Shown here: positions 9,678 through 19,766 of the stretch, one piece after another | How the letters are laid out: every line of letters begins with the position of its first letter | Position numbering within the stretch: position 1 is the first letter of the stretch | The notes under the pieces: generated by a model | Told to the model about the DNA's origin: nothing | Databases searched by the model: none | The model's input: the letters and a program-made list of their open reading frames with translations, nothing else | Position numbers and translations under genes: made by a program | Assembly: GCF_002077945.1 (NCBI RefSeq) | Contig: NZ_LVYD01000079.1 | Span: 1 to 57,190 of the forward strand | Direction of reading: 5' to 3' | Length of the DNA: 57,190 nt | Origin: Niastella vici | GTDB taxonomy: Bacteria > Bacteroidota > Bacteroidia > Chitinophagales > Chitinophagaceae

Positions 9678-9781
9678 AAAAACAGTAAGTACGCTGTTTC
9701 CTGAATATACCGGGATAAAATTCTTTGCTCAAACAAAACGGGAATGCGCGCGACATCTTCCGGCCGGCGTTTGAGTGATTG

Positions 9782-12700
9782 ATGAACCAAAACAATACTG
9801 ATTCACCCCAACTTGCCATTATGAATTATAAGACACATTATGTGTTAACGGCTGGTTTTTGTTTAAAAAAATTACAACTACCGTTATTACTATTAATTAC
9901 AACGCTGTTGTTAAGCTCCACAACAGCCATTTATGCACAGCTGAGGGATGTACATGGCCGGGTAACCGACACGTCGGGCGCCCCCATCAAGGGGGCTGCG
10001 GTTATGTTGAAAGAGTCAAAAAGAGGCACTACAACCGGGGCAACCGGGGAGTTTTCGCTGAAGGCTGTACCCGATGATGGCACCCTCCTTATTTCATTCA
10101 TTGGTTATTATAGCCAGGAAGTTGCCGTGCATGGAAGAACGGATCTTTCAGTAAAACTCGACATGAAGGCCGACAGCCTGAATGCGGTAATAGTGATTGT
10201 TGGTTATGGAAAACAAAAGAAAGAATTCCTCACTGCATCTGTTAGCTCTGTTTCCGGCGCCGAACTGATAAAAGCGCCTGTATCCAATATAAGCACGGCA
10301 TTGAAAGGGCAGCTTCCGGGCCTGGTGGCAACACAGAGCACAGGAAAGCCCGGTTCCGATGGGTCTGTACTAACGATCAGGGGTGTTGGTACGTATACCG
10401 GTCAAACCGCACCGCTGGTTATGGTTGACGGGGTTGCCCGGGACACATACGATGACATAGACCCCAATGAAGTTGGTTCCATAAGTATATTGAAAGATGC
10501 CTCCGCTACGGCCGTTTATGGCGTACGCGGCGCAAACGGCGTTATTTTGATCACCACCAAACGCGGAAAGGAGGGCGCTCCTGCTATCAGTGTTACCTCG
10601 CAAACCGCTGTTTCCTCTTTCACCAATTTCCCGGCATTCGCCAATTCGTATGATTATGCAACCGTTATTAACGAACGCGCCATGGAAGAATACTGGGTCA
10701 AACACGCGAAAGATCCGGATATAACTACCTGGGATGAGTTTATTGCCAAACGTGATATTAACTGGAGAAACGACGGGTCGCTTACTTTTTCCGTCAATGA
10801 TCTTAAATATTTTCAGAATGCCAATACACCCACATTGGCAAATGGCCAAACCAATCCCTGGTACGATCCTTATTTTCATCCTAATACCAACTGGGTCGAT
10901 AAATTATTTAAGAAATATACCCCTACATCGCAGGTGAATGCCAATGTAAGCGGTGGCACCCGGTTCATGAAATATTTTGTATCGCTTGGTTACCTCAACC
11001 AGGGCGGGCTTTTCAAGACCGGTTATATGGCCTTCCCCGACAAGATGCAATTCAGCAAGAACCGCTATAACCTGCGCGGGAACTTCGATTTTGATGTTAC
11101 AAAAGACTTCAAAATGTCGGTGAACCTCGGGACGCAATTTGTGACCATTAACGGTATGGACAATGATGCATCCATGTGGAACACGCGCATATTGTGGGCG
11201 TTCCCTATGAGTTCTCCTGGTATGATCAACGGTAAATACGTGCTGCCCTACTCAGCCGGCGGCTATGATCAATACAATCCCATGTATGCCGTAGAAAATG
11301 GTGATTACTGGAATGTTACCAACAACAGTATCTTAAACTCCTCTGTGAATGCGGAGTATAAACTTGACAAAATTACACCGGGCCTGTCCATAAAAGCGTT
11401 GGGCTCTTACGACAGTTATTTTGCCAGCAGAAGCTATGGGCATTATGCGCCGGTGTTATATGCAATAAGACCAAATCCAAACGGCGACCCGCTGAACCCG
11501 GTATTCACGCAACTTACAGCAGCCACACCGCCAACGATATTCGCCGACTTCAACCTGGGCAAATGGCGTAAACTGTATACAGAAGCCTCTATCAATTACA
11601 ATCGATCCTTCGGCGGCGGCGGTAAACATACCGTATCGGCCATGGTGCTGGGCAGCAGGGAAAAGAGATACGATCCCACGCTGCAGTACGATCTGCCACA
11701 TGCCTATGAAGGGCTTACGGCAAGGGCCAATTATAATTATGAAGGCAAATACATTGTGGAATATGATATGGGGTACAATGGTTCAGAGAATTTTCCGGAA
11801 GGGAAGCGCTTCGGTTTCTTCCCATCTTATTCCGCGGCCTGGGTGTTAAGCAACGAATCTTTTTTCCCTGCAAACTACACCGTAAGCTTTGTAAAACTAC
11901 GCGCCTCTTATGGAGAAGTGGGTAACGATAATATTGGCGGCGCACGGTACCTGTATTTGCCCAATACCTGGAGAAGTGATGGCGGTTATACATTCGGCAC
12001 CCTGAATAACCAACAATATATTAGTGGTTACGACGAATCTGTACTGGGCAACCCAAATGTAACCTGGGAAGTTTCAAAGGATCTGAACCTGGCGGCAGAG
12101 TTTCATCTCTTTAAAAGCAAGCTGTCGCTTACCTATGAATATTACAGGAACAACCGTTCCAACATCCTTTCTTACAAAGGAACCGTGCCGGCATTCGTAC
12201 AGGCCAACCTGCCACCCTACAACCTGGGAAAAGTAATAAGCTGGGGGCATAATCTCGAGTTCAGCTATAACGACAAAACAGGCGATTTTAATTATTACCT
12301 GCATGGCAACGCCGCCATTCAGCGAAATAAAATAGTGTTTCAGGACGAAGCCATTGTTCCCGGGCTTGAATACCAGGCAGCCACCGGGCATCCGGTTGGG
12401 CAGCAGCTATTGTTGCAGGCCAATGGCCTGTACACCTCCTGGTCACAGTTATACGCCATTGATGCCAATGGAAATCCAATTTTGTCGCAGCCGGTGTTGG
12501 CGTCGAGCAACGGAAAATCATACACCAATGCAAGTGGTAATCCTGTATATGTAAAAGATCTGGGTTACGGGGGCAGACCACTGCAACCTGGCGACGTTCG
12601 CCTCGAAGATATAAACGGCGATGGGGTCATCAATGAAAAAGACAGAACGAGAACCGGCAATACCGTGAATCCTGAATACAGTTTTGGCCTTACGGTTGGC

Positions 12701-13156
12701 GGCAGTTACAAGGGATTCGATGTATCGGCATTGTTTGCCGGCGTTGCCGGTGTGGCAAGGGGCGGTTTGGCGCAATATCATATTGATAAGGAACAGGCGA
12801 TCTATCAGGTTGACCTTACCCGGTTTAGCCTGGATAGATATAATGCAGGCAATAAGATCTATTTCCCTATGGCAGATTATGATAAAACCGCGGCCGCTAC
12901 CGGGCCTGGTAATGCAGGTAATACTTTCTTCCTGATCAATACTTCTTATGTGAGGTTGCAAAACCTGGCGGTGGGTTATACGCTTAGCAATGGCTTTATG
13001 AAAAGAATAGGCATCAGGTCGGCAAGGATCTATGTGGGCGGTAATAACCTGTATACCTGGTCGCCGGCAAAAATATGGGGCGACCCCGAAAATCTGGGAA
13101 ATATTGGTTACCCGCTTTACAAAACGTATAACACTGGCGTAAATCTCAATTTTTAA
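9782..13156 (+). CDS. SusC-family TonB-dependent transporter (SusC1)
   Basis: This outer-membrane oligosaccharide importer is about 1124 residues long. In order it has a signal peptide ending around IYAQ, a carboxypeptidase-D-like regulatory domain (RDVHGRVTDTSGAPIKGAAV), a TonB-box-like segment (VIVIVGYGKQKK), a plug domain with the SusC signature motif (SILKDASATAVYGVRGANGV), and a 22-strand barrel ending in LNF. The in-frame TTG at 9779 is less likely than ATG 9782. ATG 9821 would give a shorter, more usual signal peptide and may be the real start. It is followed after 3 bases by its SusD partner. It likely imports the fructo-oligosaccharides made at the cell surface. Confidence 0.95.
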   Translation: MNQNNTDSPQLAIMNYKTHYVLTAGFCLKKLQLPLLLLITTLLLSSTTAIYAQLRDVHGRVTDTSGAPIKGAAVMLKESKRGTTTGATGEFSLKAVPDDGTLLISFIGYYSQEVAVHGRTDLSVKLDMKADSLNAVIVIVGYGKQKKEFLTASVSSVSGAELIKAPVSNISTALKGQLPGLVATQSTGKPGSDGSVLTIRGVGTYTGQTAPLVMVDGVARDTYDDIDPNEVGSISILKDASATAVYGVRGANGVILITTKRGKEGAPAISVTSQTAVSSFTNFPAFANSYDYATVINERAMEEYWVKHAKDPDITTWDEFIAKRDINWRNDGSLTFSVNDLKYFQNANTPTLANGQTNPWYDPYFHPNTNWVDKLFKKYTPTSQVNANVSGGTRFMKYFVSLGYLNQGGLFKTGYMAFPDKMQFSKNRYNLRGNFDFDVTKDFKMSVNLGTQFVTINGMDNDASMWNTRILWAFPMSSPGMINGKYVLPYSAGGYDQYNPMYAVENGDYWNVTNNSILNSSVNAEYKLDKITPGLSIKALGSYDSYFASRSYGHYAPVLYAIRPNPNGDPLNPVFTQLTAATPPTIFADFNLGKWRKLYTEASINYNRSFGGGGKHTVSAMVLGSREKRYDPTLQYDLPHAYEGLTARANYNYEGKYIVEYDMGYNGSENFPEGKRFGFFPSYSAAWVLSNESFFPANYTVSFVKLRASYGEVGNDNIGGARYLYLPNTWRSDGGYTFGTLNNQQYISGYDESVLGNPNVTWEVSKDLNLAAEFHLFKSKLSLTYEYYRNNRSNILSYKGTVPAFVQANLPPYNLGKVISWGHNLEFSYNDKTGDFNYYLHGNAAIQRNKIVFQDEAIVPGLEYQAATGHPVGQQLLLQANGLYTSWSQLYAIDANGNPILSQPVLASSNGKSYTNASGNPVYVKDLGYGGRPLQPGDVRLEDINGDGVINEKDRTRTGNTVNPEYSFGLTVGGSYKGFDVSALFAGVAGVARGGLAQYHIDKEQAIYQVDLTRFSLDRYNAGNKIYFPMADYDKTAAATGPGNAGNTFFLINTSYVRLQNLAVGYTLSNGFMKRIGIRSARIYVGGNNLYTWSPAKIWGDPENLGNIGYPLYKTYNTGVNLNF

Positions 13157-13159
13157 AGA

Positions 13160-14992
13160 ATGAAACCTATTTCAATATTATTTGCAGGATTGCTGTTTGC
13201 CGCATTGCTTGCCGTAAGCTGCAATAAAGATTATCTGGAAAAGCCGCAGGGCGGCACTTTTACCGTAGATACGGTATTTCACACAAAACTGAATGCATCG
13301 GGCGCGGTAGCACAAATGTACAATCTGTGTGTGCCGTCGGGATTTCCCAAAAATACCAACTATGATATGACGAGGCCCGATATGGTCACCGATGAGCTGT
13401 ATATGATACACCCTGAATATGACTGGATGGTGAATGTTGGAAGCTTTGTTACCGGCACTGCAACAGTAGATGGCACTATTGACAGGGGCGGGTTTGGAAG
13501 CCATTATCTCGGCATCAGGCAGGCTAATCTCGTGCTGAAAAATATCGATGCAGTAACAGATGCCGATGAAGGCTGGAAAACGCAGGTGAAAGGGCAGGCG
13601 TTGTTTTGCCGCGCTTTGCAGCACTTTGAATTATTTCGCCAGTATGGCGGTATTCCGCTGATAACGGAACCCCTCGACGGATCGAAGCAACTGAACATCC
13701 ATAGAAGTTCGGTAGCCACTACGGTCGACAGCATGGTGAGCTGGTGCGATCAGGCGGTGGCGTTATTACCGGCAAGCTGGGGCGCTACAGAATACGGCCG
13801 GGCAACCAGCCTGGCAGCAAAGGCTTTAAAGGCAAGGGTGTTATTGTTTGCAGCAAGTCCTTTGTATAATACACCTCCTTCCATGCAAACCGCTGTTGAT
13901 GGGGCACGTTTTGGCAATATGCATGATACGGTGGTCGCTTATGCCACTTACGATAAACAACGCTGGCTCGCAGCCGCCAAAGCCGCTAAAGACGTTATAG
14001 ATGCAGCGCCCGCTGCAGGCATTTCATTGTATTATACCGGTAAGGCCGAAACCACACCAAACGATGACGCTTATGCCGGTATGGGCGATTATGAGGCTGT
14101 ATCAAACGTGTATGCCAATCCGGAGTTGATATTGATCAATACCTTAAGCAATGATGCATCGAGTTATGGCGGCTGGTACTGGGGCCTCTGGATGACTTCC
14201 AAAGTAAGAGAAGGTGGATGGGCTTTTAAGAATAATGTACCTGTTGAATTTTTACAACAATATGAAAAACGCGATGGCACAAAATGGACGTTGCCATTAA
14301 CCAGCACGGGCGACGATTTTCCCACATGGATCAAAGCGCAGAACCTCGATCCCCGGTTTTACCAAACAATCACCTACGATGGCATGTGGTACAATAGCCA
14401 ACGGGGCGTATTGTCGTACTACCTCGGCAATGGCGCACAATATCCTACCACTGATTTTGGGCACAGTGATGTGGGCGACGACGGCTATGCCCTTGAAACA
14501 TATAAGTTCGTGGCCCGCGTAGACAACTTCAATGATAAGCATTTTGCATGGCCTGTTTTCAGGCTGGCCGAATTTTACCTCAGCTATGCAGAAGCGCTGA
14601 ACGAATTCCAGGGACCGCAGGGTGAAGCTACCACTTATCTTAACAAGGTCCGGAAAAGGGCGGGTATGCCCGACAAAAATCCTGCTTCTCAAGACGATTT
14701 CAGGGATGCTGTTCAAAACGAAAGAACAATAGAGTTTGCCTATGAAGGTTTTCGCCTGAATGATCTGCAACGCTGGCTGAAAGCCTATGATGTACTGAAT
14801 GGAACATTACACGGTATTCAAACGAAAGCCAATGCCACATCGGGCGTTCTCAAAAGGAATTGGAAAGTGGTTGATTTTATGCGGCGAACATTTTTAAAGC
14901 GATACTATTACCTGCCTTTCCCCAGCTCGCAGGTCAGTGACAATTATTTAGGTGACGGAAAAGACTGGAACGGACAGAACCCGGGCTGGTAA
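13160..14992 (+). CDS. SusD/RagB surface glycan-binding lipoprotein (SusD1)
   Basis: This 610-residue lipoprotein has lipobox LAVSC (Cys21), followed by NKDYLEKP, the typical SusD N-terminus. It has the SusD tetratricopeptide-like scaffold with RQANLVLKNID, then KGQALFCRALQHFELFRQYG, and near the end RLAEFYLSYAEALN, LNKVRKRAGMP and ERTIEFAYEGFRLNDLQRW, all hallmark SusD/RagB segments. It caps the SusC1 barrel and binds incoming glycan at the surface. It starts 3 bases after the SusC1 stop, so the pair is co-translated. It is somewhat longer than the average SusD (about 500-580). Confidence 0.95.
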   Translation: MKPISILFAGLLFAALLAVSCNKDYLEKPQGGTFTVDTVFHTKLNASGAVAQMYNLCVPSGFPKNTNYDMTRPDMVTDELYMIHPEYDWMVNVGSFVTGTATVDGTIDRGGFGSHYLGIRQANLVLKNIDAVTDADEGWKTQVKGQALFCRALQHFELFRQYGGIPLITEPLDGSKQLNIHRSSVATTVDSMVSWCDQAVALLPASWGATEYGRATSLAAKALKARVLLFAASPLYNTPPSMQTAVDGARFGNMHDTVVAYATYDKQRWLAAAKAAKDVIDAAPAAGISLYYTGKAETTPNDDAYAGMGDYEAVSNVYANPELILINTLSNDASSYGGWYWGLWMTSKVREGGWAFKNNVPVEFLQQYEKRDGTKWTLPLTSTGDDFPTWIKAQNLDPRFYQTITYDGMWYNSQRGVLSYYLGNGAQYPTTDFGHSDVGDDGYALETYKFVARVDNFNDKHFAWPVFRLAEFYLSYAEALNEFQGPQGEATTYLNKVRKRAGMPDKNPASQDDFRDAVQNERTIEFAYEGFRLNDLQRWLKAYDVLNGTLHGIQTKANATSGVLKRNWKVVDFMRRTFLKRYYYLPFPSSQVSDNYLGDGKDWNGQNPGW

Positions 14993-15023
14993 GATCTTCC
15001 ATTGAAGTATTAAAATAAATAAA

Positions 15024-17882
15024 ATGAAAAAGCATTATAAGATAATAGTGGTTTTGTGGGCCATGCTGTGCTGTTGCATCGTTTCAATGGCGCAGTCAAC
15101 AATTATCATAAATCCGCCACGCTCATCGGCCAATGATGCGGTAGCTGTTGATACGATGATCGATTTTGGTTTTAAGAAGGAGTTGCCATGGCGAAGCACC
15201 GGAGCTGTGTATACGCTGTCCGGTAAAGCGCTCAACAAAATGTTTACCGGCAACTTATTGAATACGCTGCAGGGGCGTATACCCGGCCTTACAGTTGTTA
15301 CGGGATCAGGAGAGCCGGGGTACGACCTGCCTGCCCTCTATGTACGGGGGCAAACGAGCTGGAATATCGGTGGCAACCAATTGGTGATCTTACTCGATGG
15401 TTTTCATGTTGAAATAAGCGCCCTGAGCGCCCTGTCGCCTTACGAAATAGAATCGGTGACTTTGTTGAAAGATGCGGCTGCTACGGCTATGTTTGGCTTG
15501 CAGGGCGGTGCAGGCGTTTTGAGTATCCGCACAAGGAAAGGGCGAACAGCTAAAAATGAATTGGTGCTCAATGCACGATATGGCATTTCGAGCGTGGTGC
15601 AATTGCCCCGGGTAATGAATGGGTATGATTATACCACTTTGTATAACCAGGCCCTGGTCAATGACGGGTTTTCTCCCAAATATCCCAATCCTGAACTGTA
15701 CAGGGCAACCAACGATCCCATACATCCGAATGTGAACTGGTACAATGAACTATTGAACAGTACATCGCATATTCAGGACTATAATCTGTTGTTCAGGGGC
15801 GGTAATGAAACTGCGCGCTATTTTGTAATGGTTGATTATATGAACAACAATGGTTTGTATAAAAATGCCAAAACAATCAGTAAGGACTTTGGCACAAATG
15901 CTACTTACAATAAGATCAACCTTCGGGCAAATGCCGATATCGACTTATCTAAAAACCTCTTAGTGTCGGCAGCCGTATCAGGCATTATTGAAGACCGTAA
16001 TACCCCTTCCGGGTTCTCAGCCAGCCAGTTGTTCAATAACCTCATGACCATTCCTGCTGCGACTTTTGCGGTAAAGAATCCCAATGGCACCTGGGGCAAC
16101 AGCTCGGTATATAATTTTAACCCGGTTGAGCTGCTGCAGCAAAGTGGTATTTACAAGGCCCACACAAGAACAATACAAACCGGTGTTACGGCAAAACAAA
16201 AACTCGGGATGATAACACCCGGGTTGGCGCTTACCGCAGGGGTGTCGTTCAATAATCAATACGGCGGGTACTATCAAACATCTTATGCAGTAAGGACCTA
16301 TGAAATGGTGAAAAATGCGCAGGATATGCCGGTAAGGGATGCCGACAGCAATATTGTTTACAAAACCATTGGCAATGATGTGCCACGCTCAACCGGTGAT
16401 GGCGGAACAACGCACTGGAACCGCAACACCCTGCAGTTTGGGTTTGATTATAACCGTTCCTTTGGAAAGCATACGTTTTCAGGGACCTTGCTGGGAAGAA
16501 GAGAAAGCTATTTGCACGACGGGCAAAGTTATGCCGTACGCGTACAGGGATTATCGGCCGGTGTAACGTATGATTATGCGCAAAAATACATTGTTGATGT
16601 TAGTGGGGCCTATATGGGATCGGCTGATTTTGCCCCGGGGAAAAGGTATGGTTTGTTTCCTGCAGCAGGTATAGGCTGGGTAGCGTCGAATGAAGGCATA
16701 TTGAAAGGGAACAAAGTAGTAGACTATTTAAAATTCAGGGCATCTTATGGAGCTGCAGCAAATATCAATGAAAGTTATCGTTTCCTGTATGAAGCGCAGG
16801 CAGGCAGCGCCAGCGGATGGATTACCGGAAGCGGTAACACGGCTCAAAGTGGCCTGGCGATCGCACAACTGGCAAACCCCAATGCCACCTGGGAATTAAA
16901 AACGAGTTTCAATGCCGGTTTTGATATCCGTTTGTTGAAAACATTGTCAGCGACAGTAGATGTATTCAGCGAAAAGCGTACGGGCATTTATGAAATTCCT
17001 TCAGCCAGCGTACCTGCCTTTACCGGATTTAATTTACCCTGGGTAAACAGTGGGGTGGTGCACAACAAGGGCTTCGAAGCAATCATTAATTATGACAACA
17101 AAGCAGGCGACTTTACTTATCATATTTCCGGTTCTGCGGCATTCGCAAGAAATAAAATAATCGATAAGTCAGAAACGGCGCAACCATTTGCCCGGCTTTA
17201 TCAAAAAGGTTTTGCCATTAACCAGGAAAAAGGCCTCGCCTTTGACGGCTTTTATCAGCAATCAGATTTTGATGCCAGTGGCAATTTAAAAGCAGGTGTG
17301 GCCGCCTCCTCATTTACCAATGTAAAACCCGGTGACCTGAAATATAAAGACCTGGATGGCAATGGGATCATCAATGCATATGATATGCAGCCGTTCGGGT
17401 ACAGCAACGTGCCGGAGATCACCCTTGGGTTAAATATAGGGTTTGCCTGGAAAGGATTTGATTGCAGCGCATTTGCACAAGGGGTGCTGCACCGAACGGT
17501 GAACCTGCTTTCCGTGGCATACAACTATACGCATCCGTTTGTAAACAATAATAATATCACCGCATTCTCCGGCAATAGCTGGACGCCTGCTACTTCCGCC
17601 ACCTCAACTACACCAAGGCTTTCTACCCTCAGCAATCCTAATAATGACCAGGCTTCCAACTTCTGGCTGCGTAAAGGAGATTTTATCAAGCTCCGGAGCC
17701 TGCAACTGGGATATACGTTTTCGAATAAAGGCGTATTGCAGAAAATAGGTTCGGTAAGGGTATTTGTTAACGGAACAAATTTATTTGTCTTTAACAAAGT
17801 CGATGGCCTGGAGCCGGAGAATCTTTCGATGGGCTATCCGCTGACCAAAGTGGTGGATTTCGGGTTCAATATAAAATTTTAA
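15024..17882 (+). CDS. SusC-family transporter lacking the N-terminal regulatory domain (SusC2)
   Basis: This is a 952-residue TonB-dependent receptor. A signal peptide (VSMAQ) is followed within about 25 residues by a TonB-box-like stretch (VDTMIDFGFKKEL) and directly by the plug (LNTLQGRIPGLTVV, VTLLKDAAATAMFGLQGGAG), then the barrel ending in NIKF. The carboxypeptidase-like domain present in SusC1 is absent, which accounts for most of the 170-residue difference. The plug and barrel features still place it in the SusC/RagA family. It starts 31 bases after SusD1 and 26 bases before SusD2, so it is part of the same transcription unit. Its cargo is unknown; the downstream GH30 hints at a beta-glucan-type substrate. 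Confidence 0.92.
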   Translation: MKKHYKIIVVLWAMLCCCIVSMAQSTIIINPPRSSANDAVAVDTMIDFGFKKELPWRSTGAVYTLSGKALNKMFTGNLLNTLQGRIPGLTVVTGSGEPGYDLPALYVRGQTSWNIGGNQLVILLDGFHVEISALSALSPYEIESVTLLKDAAATAMFGLQGGAGVLSIRTRKGRTAKNELVLNARYGISSVVQLPRVMNGYDYTTLYNQALVNDGFSPKYPNPELYRATNDPIHPNVNWYNELLNSTSHIQDYNLLFRGGNETARYFVMVDYMNNNGLYKNAKTISKDFGTNATYNKINLRANADIDLSKNLLVSAAVSGIIEDRNTPSGFSASQLFNNLMTIPAATFAVKNPNGTWGNSSVYNFNPVELLQQSGIYKAHTRTIQTGVTAKQKLGMITPGLALTAGVSFNNQYGGYYQTSYAVRTYEMVKNAQDMPVRDADSNIVYKTIGNDVPRSTGDGGTTHWNRNTLQFGFDYNRSFGKHTFSGTLLGRRESYLHDGQSYAVRVQGLSAGVTYDYAQKYIVDVSGAYMGSADFAPGKRYGLFPAAGIGWVASNEGILKGNKVVDYLKFRASYGAAANINESYRFLYEAQAGSASGWITGSGNTAQSGLAIAQLANPNATWELKTSFNAGFDIRLLKTLSATVDVFSEKRTGIYEIPSASVPAFTGFNLPWVNSGVVHNKGFEAIINYDNKAGDFTYHISGSAAFARNKIIDKSETAQPFARLYQKGFAINQEKGLAFDGFYQQSDFDASGNLKAGVAASSFTNVKPGDLKYKDLDGNGIINAYDMQPFGYSNVPEITLGLNIGFAWKGFDCSAFAQGVLHRTVNLLSVAYNYTHPFVNNNNITAFSGNSWTPATSATSTTPRLSTLSNPNNDQASNFWLRKGDFIKLRSLQLGYTFSNKGVLQKIGSVRVFVNGTNLFVFNKVDGLEPENLSMGYPLTKVVDFGFNIKF

Positions 17883-17908
17883 GACACACCATACAATCAT
17901 ATAGTGTT

Positions 17909-19603
17909 ATGAAAAAAATTGCTGTCATCATCTCATTATTCGGTATCCTCATTACACATGTGTCGTGCAGGAAGGATTATCTGAATGTGAATGACGTGAA
18001 AACATATGTAAGCCCTGAAGATCTGTACACCAATTACACCTACGTGCAGCAGGCAGTATGGAATATTTACAGTTATTTGCCCGATGGTTTTTCGCTCCTT
18101 GATTATGAAGCGGTAACAGAGAATGCATCTGCAACGAATATTACCTGGGCATCGCATACGTTTAACAATGGGATCTGGAATCAATACAATAACCCGGATG
18201 CTTCATGGACGCGCGACTTTAACGGCATCAGGCAGGCCAATCTTTATCTGGCCAATAAAGACAGGGTAAATATAGAATACATTAAAGGCCAGGTAACCAC
18301 TTCCGACTCCTCTGCCTGGTACAATGCACGCAACAATGTAAAGTTCATGCAGGGCGAAGCACTGTTCTTAAAAGCATTCTTTTATTTCGATCTGGTAAAG
18401 CGTTATGCGGGAGTACCAATTATGTACCAGCCCCTGAACTATGATGATGCGGCTACCTGGAAAAACATTCCCCGCAATACGGTTGACGAATGCATCAAAT
18501 ACATAGTTGCTTTATGTGATTCAGCTGCTACTATTATCCCTTCAAACCTGGCATCCTATTCATGGTACAGCCAGGGGCGGGTAACCTATGGCGCCATCAG
18601 GACCCTGAAAGCAAAGGCATTGTTGTATGGGGCAAGCCCGTTGTTTAAAAATGCCGGCACTACGGCTACCTGGGCCGATGCTGCGAGCGCATTACATGAT
18701 GTTATTGCCTCGAATGCGTATTCACTCGATGCAAATTACAGCAACCTGTTTGGCGCTAATAATGCCGGTTCCAATGAACTGATCTTTTACCGGCGCTACG
18801 GCAATACCAATAATGTTGAAAAAGACAATTTCCCCATCGTGTTTCAGAATAGCGATGGCAACAGCATTACACCCACGCAAAATTTTGTAGACCAGTTTGA
18901 AGTGCTTCAGAAAGATAACAACGGCAATATAACCGGTTCAAGGTCTTTTGACTGGTCAAATGCCGCTGATGCGGCGAACCCCTATGCCAACCGGGACCCG
19001 CGTATGGCGGCAACCGTAGTATATAACGGGGCTGTATTTTCTTCTAAAACCATTGAAACATTTACCGGTGGTAACAGTGGCCTGCCATTACAGAACGCAA
19101 CAAAGACCGGTTATTATCTTTCAAAATGGGTGAACCAGTCGGTTGACCTGGTGGCCGGCACAAGCACCGCACATACCTGGATCTATTTCCGGTATGCAGA
19201 AGTTTTACTGGATTATGCAGAAGCTATGTACAATGCGTACGGCGCAATGGCAGATCCGAAAAACTATGGGCTTACGGCATTGCAGGCGATCAATTTTGTA
19301 AGACAGCGGGTACAAATGCCTGCATTGACTGCCGTCCAGCTTAACCAGCAAAGCATAGAACATGAACGCAATGTGGAGTTGGGTTTTGAAGACCAGCGTT
19401 TATGGGATGTGCGCAGGTGGAAAGCGGGCACCACTTATTTTAATAAACCCGTAAACCGGATAGTGATCAGTAAAAATGGCGCTGCTTACAGCTATACCGT
19501 TACAAAATTGGAGAACAGGGTTTTTGACAACAAAATGAATTGGTATCCGGTGCCACAGGATGAAATTACCAAAACCGGCTGGACGCAAAATTCAGGATGG
19601 TAA
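17909..19603 (+). CDS. SusD/RagB surface glycan-binding lipoprotein (SusD2)
   Basis: This 564-residue protein starts with a lipoprotein-like signal (HVSC, Cys20, then RKDYLNVND). SusD landmarks are present: IRQANLYLANKD, QGEALFLKAFFYFDLVKRYAGVP, YFRYAEVLLDYAEAMYN, INFVRQRVQMP and ERNVELGFEDQRLWDVRRWK, and the C-terminal YPVPQDEI. The lipobox is weak at -3, but the Cys position and family leave little doubt. It pairs with SusC2 26 bases upstream. It diverges clearly from SusD1, consistent with a different glycan specificity or an independently acquired pair. Confidence 0.94.
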   Translation: MKKIAVIISLFGILITHVSCRKDYLNVNDVKTYVSPEDLYTNYTYVQQAVWNIYSYLPDGFSLLDYEAVTENASATNITWASHTFNNGIWNQYNNPDASWTRDFNGIRQANLYLANKDRVNIEYIKGQVTTSDSSAWYNARNNVKFMQGEALFLKAFFYFDLVKRYAGVPIMYQPLNYDDAATWKNIPRNTVDECIKYIVALCDSAATIIPSNLASYSWYSQGRVTYGAIRTLKAKALLYGASPLFKNAGTTATWADAASALHDVIASNAYSLDANYSNLFGANNAGSNELIFYRRYGNTNNVEKDNFPIVFQNSDGNSITPTQNFVDQFEVLQKDNNGNITGSRSFDWSNAADAANPYANRDPRMAATVVYNGAVFSSKTIETFTGGNSGLPLQNATKTGYYLSKWVNQSVDLVAGTSTAHTWIYFRYAEVLLDYAEAMYNAYGAMADPKNYGLTALQAINFVRQRVQMPALTAVQLNQQSIEHERNVELGFEDQRLWDVRRWKAGTTYFNKPVNRIVISKNGAAYSYTVTKLENRVFDNKMNWYPVPQDEITKTGWTQNSGW

Positions 19604-19766
19604 ATGTATAACGTTCTAAACGCTGTTATGAAAAAAAGTGCATGTTGTATTAAACCGGAGCGATGACAACCTGTATTATCATGTCTGGTCAAATGGTTTT
19701 TGGGCGGGACATATGTCAAATGCGCATAGTATTCAAACAATCATTATTGAATAATAAAAATGCTAT

